Translations under genes and position numbers: made by a program | Origin: Spongiibacteraceae bacterium | GTDB lineage: Bacteria; Pseudomonadota; Gammaproteobacteria; Pseudomonadales; PIVM01 | Assembly: GCA_030618505.1 (NCBI GenBank) | Contig: JAUXDF010000264.1 | Location: 1-5,055 of the forward strand | Reading direction: 5' to 3' | DNA: 5,055 bases | Shown here: positions 1-3,957 of the stretch, one piece after another | How the letters are laid out: each line of letters opens with the position of its first letter | Position numbering within the stretch: the first letter of the stretch is position 1 | The notes under the pieces: model-generated | Seen by the model: the letters and a program-made list of their open reading frames with translations, nothing else | Told to the model about the DNA's origin: nothing | The model's database searches: none

Positions 1-1
1 T

Positions 2-1078
2 GATAGCTTGTTGGCTGCCAAAATGGGTGATAGTGCGCAGGTGGCTTTAACCGCTGGACTGGTTGACGGAATTAAGGCGCGGGGGCAGATTGATAGCTAT
101 CTGGTCGAGAGTTTTGGCGAGGGCGAGGATGGTCATTATGAGCAAGTTAGCCTGAACCACTACATCCAGATGCAAAAACCACTGTTACCCGTAAAACACT
201 TACATGCTGATAAAATCGCGGTGGTCGTTGCCAGTGGCGAAATTCTCGATGGCTATCATCCGCCTGGCAGCATCGGTGGTGATAGTCTGGCGGAAACGAT
301 CTATAGAGCCAGAACAGATGATCAAGTTAAAGCGCTGGTGTTGCGAGTGAATAGCCCCGGCGGCAGCATGTTTGCCTCTGAGGTCATACGCGAGGAGCTT
401 TCGCTTTTGCAACAGGCCGGTAAACCTCTGGTGGTTTCAATGGCAGGCATGGCCGCATCGGGTGGTTACTGGATCAGCGCCAATGCCGATGAGATTTGGG
501 CAGCGCCCACCACCTTGACCGGATCGATAGGTGTTTATGGTGCTTTTCCCTCGGTTGCCAGAGCGTTGGCCAGTGTTGGTTTGAATAGTGATGGCGTGGG
601 CACGACCCGCATGGCAGATGCCTACCGGGTGGATCGTCCGCTTAGCGAATATGTTGCGGGTATTACCCAGCAGCAGGTGGAACATGCCTATCGCAGTTTT
701 GTCTCACTGGTTTCTGAGGGACGTGATATGAGTGCAGAGCAGGTGGATGGTATTGCCCAGGGGCGTGTGTGGACAGGGCAGCAGGCTTTGGAAAAGGGCC
801 TGGTTGATCAGCTGGGTAGCTTGGAAGATGCTATCGCCTCTGCCGCACAACTGGCGAATATGGATGATTATAAGGTCGATTATTTTGAGCGTCAGCTGAC
901 TCCCAAAGAACAGTTTATACAGCAACTAAGTATGGTAAAGGTCGAGTTGGCAATAAGTCCGGGATCGCAGCTGTTGCAAAGCTGGGTAGCACCACTGGCT
1001 GAAGACATGGCCTTCTTTGATAGAATGAATGATCCGAAGGGTTTATACAGCTATTGTACCCCTTGCGGTACTTTCTGA
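2..1078 (+). CDS. sppA: Signal peptide peptidase SppA, 67K type (protease IV), C-terminal part; 5' end outside window
   Basis: Inner-membrane serine protease that cleaves signal peptides left after protein export. The frame is open to the left edge (GAT AGC before the first TTG), so the gene starts upstream and 358 residues are visible. Against the roughly 618-residue E. coli enzyme, about 260 N-terminal residues are missing, including the membrane anchor and the general-base lysine (Lys209 in E. coli). The catalytic C-terminal S49 domain is present: RVNSPGGS, then VSMAGMAASGGYWIS with the nucleophile serine codon at 458-460, then LTGSIGVYG. Further on, GRVWTGQQALEKGLVDQLG is also characteristic. 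The protein ends NDP..YSYCTPCGTF, matching the CxxC tail of E. coli SppA (FCLTCANMR). No frameshift is visible. Upstream TTG or ATG codons in the window are internal, not starts. Family assignment is from motif recall and is very secure. Confidence 0.96.
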   Translation, partial: DSLLAAKMGDSAQVALTAGLVDGIKARGQIDSYLVESFGEGEDGHYEQVSLNHYIQMQKPLLPVKHLHADKIAVVVASGEILDGYHPPGSIGGDSLAETIYRARTDDQVKALVLRVNSPGGSMFASEVIREELSLLQQAGKPLVVSMAGMAASGGYWISANADEIWAAPTTLTGSIGVYGAFPSVARALASVGLNSDGVGTTRMADAYRVDRPLSEYVAGITQQQVEHAYRSFVSLVSEGRDMSAEQVDGIAQGRVWTGQQALEKGLVDQLGSLEDAIASAAQLANMDDYKVDYFERQLTPKEQFIQQLSMVKVELAISPGSQLLQSWVAPLAEDMAFFDRMNDPKGLYSYCTPCGTF

Positions 1079-1081
1079 TTA

Positions 1082-1247
1082 AATCGAACGTAAGCATTCA
1101 GCAAAGGCACAAAGCCCGTCATTCCGGCAGTCTTTTAGCAGGAATCCAGTTTACAGAACTCTGGATCCCCGACAAAACACTTCGGGGATGACGAAAATGG
1201 TGGGTTCAGAGTGTTTATTTCATTATGCTGAATAATTGCAATCGAAC
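1082..1247. mobile_element. Candidate MITE-like insertion: 150-bp segment with imperfect terminal inverted repeats and 8-bp flanking direct repeats
   Basis: The 8-mer AATCGAAC occurs at 1082-1089 and again at 1240-1247. Immediately inside are 14-bp ends, GTAAGCATTCAGCA (1090-1103) and TGCTGAATAATTGC (1226-1239). The second, reverse complemented, matches the first at 11 of 14 positions, with the inner 8 perfect. The enclosed 150 bp carries a nested palindrome at 1117-1193 and has no coding capacity. Flanking direct repeats directly abutting inverted ends are the hallmark of a transposed element, here without a transposase, hence MITE-like. Taking out the insert plus one direct-repeat copy would leave sppA and efpL about 30 bp apart. 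The alternative is chance similarity around an older REP-type palindrome; family membership cannot be confirmed without other copies in the genome. Confidence 0.5.
1117..1193. repeat. Nested palindromic repeat of the CGTCATTCC...GGGATGACG type
   Basis: The outer arms CGTCATTCC (1117-1125) and GGGATGACG (1185-1193) pair at 8 of 9 positions. The inner arms GGAATCCAG (1141-1149) and CTGGATCCC (1161-1169) also pair at 8 of 9. The same sequence can instead fold as two side-by-side hairpins: ATTCC/GGAAT (1121-1125 with 1141-1145), and a perfect 8-bp stem ATCCCCGA/TCGGGGAT (1165-1172 with 1182-1189) with a 9-nt loop. Repeats of this form (CGTCATTCC...GGAATCCAG...CTGGAT...GATGACG) are widespread in proteobacterial intergenic regions. 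The ATTCC-N-GGAAT half resembles the dRS3 repeat of Neisseria. It lies 38 bp after the sppA stop and could stop or stabilise that transcript, but no U-tract follows, so it is not a canonical intrinsic terminator. Confidence 0.8.
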
Positions 1248-1254
1248 AAGACAA

Positions 1255-1261
1255 TAAGGAG
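1255..1261 (+). promoter_or_regulatory. Shine-Dalgarno sequence of efpL, supporting the GTG start
   Basis: TAAGGAG ends 5 nt before the GTG at 1267. It is the strongest ribosome binding site in the window. The protein read from this GTG begins MPKASDLKKGD, matching E. coli YeiP (MPRANEIKKGM) from its first residue. The site lies 7 bp beyond the right-hand AATCGAAC repeat, so an insertion there would not have disturbed it. Confidence 0.85.
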
Positions 1262-1266
1262 CCCCT

Positions 1267-1833
1267 GTGCCAAAAGCCAGTGATCTGAAAAAAGGTGATA
1301 TTGTAGAAATCAATAACCGTCTCTATCTGGTTAAAAATATCGACGTAAAATCACCGTCATCCCGTGGCGCATCGACTTTATACAAAGTGCGCTTTAGTCA
1401 GGTGCAAACCAAGCAAAAACTGGAAAAAACTTGTAAGGGCGATGATCAACTCACCGGCGCAGAATTAAATCGTTGTCAGTTGCAATACTCTTATCTGGAT
1501 GGTGATGATATCGTGTTGATGGATGCTGAGGATTACACTCAATACCCGATCCCCTTGGCGGATCTTGAGCAGGAGCGTTTTTATTTGATCGAGGGAATGG
1601 AGGGTATCGTCGGCTTGCTGGTGGACGGTCAGTTGATCGGCCTTGAATTACCGCAATCAGTGGTGATGAAAATTGAAGAAACAGCACCGGCAATCAAGGG
1701 GGCTACGGCGACAGGTCGAACAAAACCGGCAAACTTTAGTACGGGGCTGGTCATTCAAGTGCCTGAATATTTGTCGACCGGTGAGTCGGTTAAAATAAAT
1801 ACTCAAGACAATAAATTTATGTCCAGGGCATAG
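1267..1833 (+). CDS. yeiP: Elongation factor P-like protein EfpL (YeiP)
   Basis: Translation factor paralogous to EF-P. It binds the ribosome between the P and E sites and relieves stalling at proline-rich and some other nascent-chain motifs. The 188 aa match the YeiP family length and sequence throughout. An N-terminal KOW-like domain (about 1-65) carries the loop IDVKSPSSRGASTLYK, with Arg33 in the position held by Arg33 of E. coli EfpL and not the modified lysine of canonical EF-P. Two OB domains follow, with signatures GDD, YLDGDDIVLMDAEDYTQYP, LELP, ETAPAIKGATA and STGLVIQVPEYLSTGESVKI. It ends NKFMSRA, against RRYMGRAD in E. coli. The start is GTG at 1267 with a strong Shine-Dalgarno. 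It heads a four-gene same-strand run, with the next gene beginning 9 bp after its stop. Separation from canonical efp is clear from the arginine loop and the C-terminal sequence. Confidence 0.96.
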   Translation: MPKASDLKKGDIVEINNRLYLVKNIDVKSPSSRGASTLYKVRFSQVQTKQKLEKTCKGDDQLTGAELNRCQLQYSYLDGDDIVLMDAEDYTQYPIPLADLEQERFYLIEGMEGIVGLLVDGQLIGLELPQSVVMKIEETAPAIKGATATGRTKPANFSTGLVIQVPEYLSTGESVKINTQDNKFMSRA

Positions 1834-1842
1834 GAAGGGTTT

Positions 1843-2937
1843 GTGTTAGCGATGGTTTTTCGCCAGACAAGCAGGCTTTTTATCTTGCTGTTCACCGTGT
1901 TGTTAGGTGGCTGTGAGACTGCTACCTTTTACAGTCAGGCGGCGGTCGGTCACTGGAAAATTCTTTCCGCCCGTGAGCCGATTGAGGTACTAATTCAGCA
2001 AGACTCGCTGGATGCTACCACCACAGAAAAACTGACATTGATTCTACAGCTGCGAGAGTTTGCCGAGCAGCAGTTGCAGTTGCCCGTGGGCAATAACTAC
2101 CGTGATTATACTGATACCCATCGTCCCTACGTGGTGTGGAATCTGTTTGCCGCACCGGAGCTGTCGATAAAACCACTGACCTGGTGTTTCCCGGTCGCCG
2201 GTTGTGTCAGTTATAAAGGTTACTTTGATGAGCAAAAGGCTCGTGATAAAGCCGCGCACTTGCTAGCCGATGGATATGATGTCTATGTGGGGGGAATTGC
2301 TGCTTACTCGACTCTGGGCTGGTTTGATGATGTGGTGTTAAATACATTTATTAAACGCGAAGATAGTAAACTGGCGGCTTTGCTGTTTCATGAGTTGGCT
2401 CATCAGCAGCTCTATTTAAAAGGTGATACTACGTTTAATGAAAGTTTTGCTCGTGCCGTAGAGATCGAGGGTGTGCAGCGCTGGTTAACAGCACAAGCGC
2501 GTGGCGATGAATTTTCTGTTTATCGTCACAAGCAGCAAAGGCATGCGGCCTGGGTGGGACTGTTGGCCAAATATCAAAAACAACTGGATGAACTTTATCA
2601 ATCCTCGCTTGGTGATGATAAAAAACGGCAGAGGAAAAAGCAGCTGATTGCCGAGCTTCTTGGAGAATATCAAGAGTTTAAAAAACAGTGGGATTACACA
2701 GGTTATGACCATTGGATGAATGACTCACTTAATAATGCAAAACTGGCTACGGTGGCCGATTATAATAATTGGGTGCCTGCCTTTCGTCAGGTGTTACGCG
2801 AGGAGGCGGGTGACTTGCCGGCATTTTATCGACGCTGTAAGCAGCTTTCCGAGCTGGATGTCATCGTGCGCGAGGAACGCCTGCGGGCACTGTCACTGCA
2901 GTTTGAATCCTTGCCCGATACAAAGGCGGCCTCGTGA
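1843..2937 (+). CDS. Putative zinc aminopeptidase lipoprotein (COG4324 / PF10023 family)
   Basis: Predicted envelope metallopeptidase of a poorly characterised family; its substrate is unknown. Residues 1-23 form a type II signal peptide: positive residues (Arg7, Arg11), a hydrophobic stretch, and the lipobox LGGC with Cys24 as predicted lipidation site. The zinc motif HELAH is at residues 183-187, and FNESFA (Glu200) supplies a plausible third ligand, giving a gluzincin-like arrangement. WCFPVAGCVSYKGYF (about 114-128), with Cys115 and Cys121, is to my recollection a hallmark of the family. Residues about 225-290 are rich in Lys, Gln and Glu and probably helical. At 364 aa it is of the expected length. 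I chose GTG 1843 because AGGA at 1832-1835 lies 7 nt upstream; ATG 1852 (residue 4) is the alternative and keeps the signal peptide. The stop overlaps the dgkA start by 4 bp. Aminopeptidase activity is inferred from the family name, not shown. Confidence 0.88.
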   Translation: MLAMVFRQTSRLFILLFTVLLGGCETATFYSQAAVGHWKILSAREPIEVLIQQDSLDATTTEKLTLILQLREFAEQQLQLPVGNNYRDYTDTHRPYVVWNLFAAPELSIKPLTWCFPVAGCVSYKGYFDEQKARDKAAHLLADGYDVYVGGIAAYSTLGWFDDVVLNTFIKREDSKLAALLFHELAHQQLYLKGDTTFNESFARAVEIEGVQRWLTAQARGDEFSVYRHKQQRHAAWVGLLAKYQKQLDELYQSSLGDDKKRQRKKQLIAELLGEYQEFKKQWDYTGYDHWMNDSLNNAKLATVADYNNWVPAFRQVLREEAGDLPAFYRRCKQLSELDVIVREERLRALSLQFESLPDTKAAS

Positions 2938-3296
2938 ACAAACGCTTTTCTTTACAGGCTCGAATGAAAAGCTTCCCCTATGCTTTTGCCGGCGTGGCAG
3001 AGTTGTTGCGCAGTCAGCATAATGCTCGAATCCATTTGTTAGCCACGATACTGGTGATTGCAGCGGGTTTGTGGCTGGGAATATCTGCACAGCAATGGGC
3101 TTTGTTGTTTATAGCCTGCGCTATGGTTTGGTGTGTTGAAGCCTTAAATACCGCTATAGAATTTCTGGCAGATGCGCTTACAACTGAGCCCCATCCGCTG
3201 ATTAAAAAAGCAAAAGATGTTGCGGCAGCGGCGGTATTAATTGCAGCAGTTTTTTCATTGGCAATTGGAGTTATGGTGTTTTTGCCTTATTTCTAA
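2934..3296 (+). CDS. dgkA: Diacylglycerol kinase / undecaprenol kinase family membrane protein (DgkA)
   Basis: Small inner-membrane kinase (PF01219) that phosphorylates a lipid alcohol with ATP. E. coli DgkA uses diacylglycerol, and the Gram-positive relatives use undecaprenol. The 120 aa include an amphipathic N-terminus (SLQARMKSFPYAFAG), then three hydrophobic segments at about 34-50, 55-70 and 97-118. The family signature EALNTAIEFLAD is at residues 69-80, so Glu69, Asn72 and Glu76, plus Lys94-Asp95, fall on the E. coli numbering. The flavour (NARIHL, HPLIKKAKDVAAAAVLIAA) is closer to the undecaprenol-kinase-like branch than to E. coli DgkA, so substrate is uncertain. Residue 28, a metal-binding Glu in E. 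coli, is Gln here. The start is GTG 2934 in a GTGA overlap with the preceding stop, implying translational coupling; AAGG at 2923-2926 is a weak Shine-Dalgarno. ATG 2964 (residue 11) is a less likely start because it removes part of the amphipathic helix. Confidence 0.92.
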   Translation: MNKRFSLQARMKSFPYAFAGVAELLRSQHNARIHLLATILVIAAGLWLGISAQQWALLFIACAMVWCVEALNTAIEFLADALTTEPHPLIKKAKDVAAAAVLIAAVFSLAIGVMVFLPYF

Positions 3297-3318
3297 CATA
3301 AAACTATGAGAAATTATT

Positions 3319-3684
3319 ATGGCCTTACACAGCGTTTGTAAAGAAGGTGAGCTAGCCCCCGGTGATAAAAAAGCAATTAAAGTGGGCAAGGAAGATATTA
3401 TTGTTTTTCATCTTGATGATGGTTATTACGCCACCCAGGCGAGATGTACACACTTGTTTAAAAAAATGACCAAGGGGAAAATAATCGAAGGAGACAAGAT
3501 TCAATGCCCTTTGCATAAAGCCAGTTTTGATATTCGCACCGGAGAGGTCGATAAGTGGGCTAACTTTCCGCCGGGGATTCAAATTTTGAATGTTGTGCGC
3601 GCAGAGAAAGCGTTAAAGACTTATCCGGTGACCATTGAGGCGGGCGAGATAAGTGTTGAAGTGCAAGAGTTAGAGTCTGCGTAA
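3319..3684 (+). CDS. Stand-alone Rieske [2Fe-2S] ferredoxin
   Basis: Small soluble electron carrier with a Rieske cluster; 121 aa, the usual size for dioxygenase-type ferredoxins. The ligands are Cys43-Thr-His45 and Cys63-Pro-Leu-His66, giving CxH-x17-CxxH. The second motif is followed by KASFDIRTGEV, typical of the fold. The extra disulfide cysteines of bc1-type Rieske proteins are absent, which points to a low-potential ferredoxin. There is no signal peptide or membrane segment, so it should be cytoplasmic. It begins 22 bp after the dgkA stop and probably belongs to the same transcript. No oxygenase, reductase or other redox partner is in the window, so its pathway is unknown. The ATG start has only a weak GAG Shine-Dalgarno 8 nt upstream, but the N-terminus MALHSVCKEGELAPGDKKA fits the family well. 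Such genes are often annotated as nitrite reductase small subunit-like; I see no support for that here. Confidence 0.93.
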   Translation: MALHSVCKEGELAPGDKKAIKVGKEDIIVFHLDDGYYATQARCTHLFKKMTKGKIIEGDKIQCPLHKASFDIRTGEVDKWANFPPGIQILNVVRAEKALKTYPVTIEAGEISVEVQELESA

Positions 3685-3705
3685 AGGGTGTGTCAAGTTC
3701 CTTCT

Positions 3706-3724
3706 CCTTCTGTACTCTAGAAGG
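3706..3724. repeat. Small inverted repeat after the Rieske gene
   Basis: CCTTCT (3706-3711) and AGAAGG (3719-3724) form a 6-bp perfect stem with a 7-nt loop, 21 bp after the Rieske stop codon. It is short, A/T-containing and not followed by a T-run, so a terminator role is only possible. It lies 10 bp before the stronger palindrome at 3735-3767. Confidence 0.3.
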
Positions 3725-3734
3725 GTATAAAGGA

Positions 3735-3767
3735 TGTAGCCTGGATCACAGCGCTATCCAGGCTACA
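3735..3767. repeat. REP-like palindrome (TGTAGCCTGGAT / ATCCAGGCTACA)
   Basis: TGTAGCCTGGAT (3735-3746) and ATCCAGGCTACA (3756-3767) are perfect 12-bp inverted repeats around a 9-nt loop containing GCGC. The form GTAGCCTGGAT...AGCG...ATCCAGGCTAC closely resembles a common class of repetitive extragenic palindromes in gamma- and betaproteobacteria. It sits between the convergent Rieske and cfa genes, the typical location for REPs, where it could block transcription or 3' exonucleases from both sides. Flanking T-rich stretches are weak (GGTTCTTGGTTT to the right), so it is not a textbook intrinsic terminator. Confidence 0.75.
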
Positions 3768-3809
3768 GGTTCTTGGTTTGTGGCGAAATTATGCTTAACT
3801 GAACGTCAT

Positions 3810-3932
3810 TTAATACCCACCCTTTTTACCATAACTGACAAAGTTAAAATCCCATTCAAGGTCAATCGGCTGCCACCACTGGGGGATGCCGGTTTCCTTA
3901 TCGGTGTGGCGGAAAAACCAAGTGACCGGCAT
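3810..3932 (-). CDS. Unrecognised 40-codon ORF downstream of cfa (small protein or gene remnant)
   Basis: On the minus strand an ATG at 3932 opens 40 codons ending in TAA at 3810-3812. The product starts MPVTWFFRHTDKETG, continues IPQWWQPIDLEWDFNFV and ends SYGKKGGY. It is rich in aromatics (4 Trp, 5 Phe, 2 Tyr) and acidic residues, with no membrane segment. Codon choice (CGC CAC ACC GAT AAG GAA ACC GGC ATC) looks like genuine coding sequence, unlike the overlapping frames. Against it, there is no Shine-Dalgarno before the ATG and an in-frame TAA lies 3 codons upstream. It may therefore be the 3' remnant of a longer gene lost downstream of cfa. It starts 25 bp after the cfa stop in a different frame, so it is not a read-through tail. 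I do not recognise the family and assign no function. Confidence 0.4.
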   Translation of the reverse strand: MPVTWFFRHTDKETGIPQWWQPIDLEWDFNFVSYGKKGGY

Positions 3933-3957
3933 TGCGTGCTTTTAGGAAACCCCGACA

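Larger units (their letters stand above)
3685..3957. other. Convergent intergenic region between the Rieske gene and cfa
   Basis: These 273 bp between two converging genes hold a weak 6-bp hairpin, a 12-bp REP-like palindrome and, on the minus strand, a 40-codon ORF of unknown origin. Apart from those I see no promoter, RNA gene or U-tract terminator. The plus-strand reading frame from 3690 that runs into cfa is Cys-rich, unlike any family I know, and antisense to the end of cfa. Confidence 0.7.

Noticed and set aside
200..1097. Several minus-strand ORFs across sppA
   Set aside because: All are antisense to a well-conserved SppA domain and show no family motifs.
1165..1200. Intrinsic terminator of sppA at the ATCCCCGA/TCGGGGAT hairpin
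   Set aside because: The stem is strong but is followed by GACGAAAATGG with no T-run on the plus strand, so it is listed as part of the repeat, not as a terminator.
1205..1229. Possible promoter for efpL (TTCAGA and TATGCT) in the AT-rich right part of the gap
   Set aside because: The two hexamers are only 13 bp apart and no good -35 lies at 16-18 bp from TATGCT or AATAAT; not convincing from sequence alone.
3691..3696. Minus-strand TTGACA resembling a -35 box reading into the Rieske gene
   Set aside because: No acceptable -10 follows at 16-18 bp (CTAACT), and it would drive antisense RNA only; a single hexamer is expected by chance.
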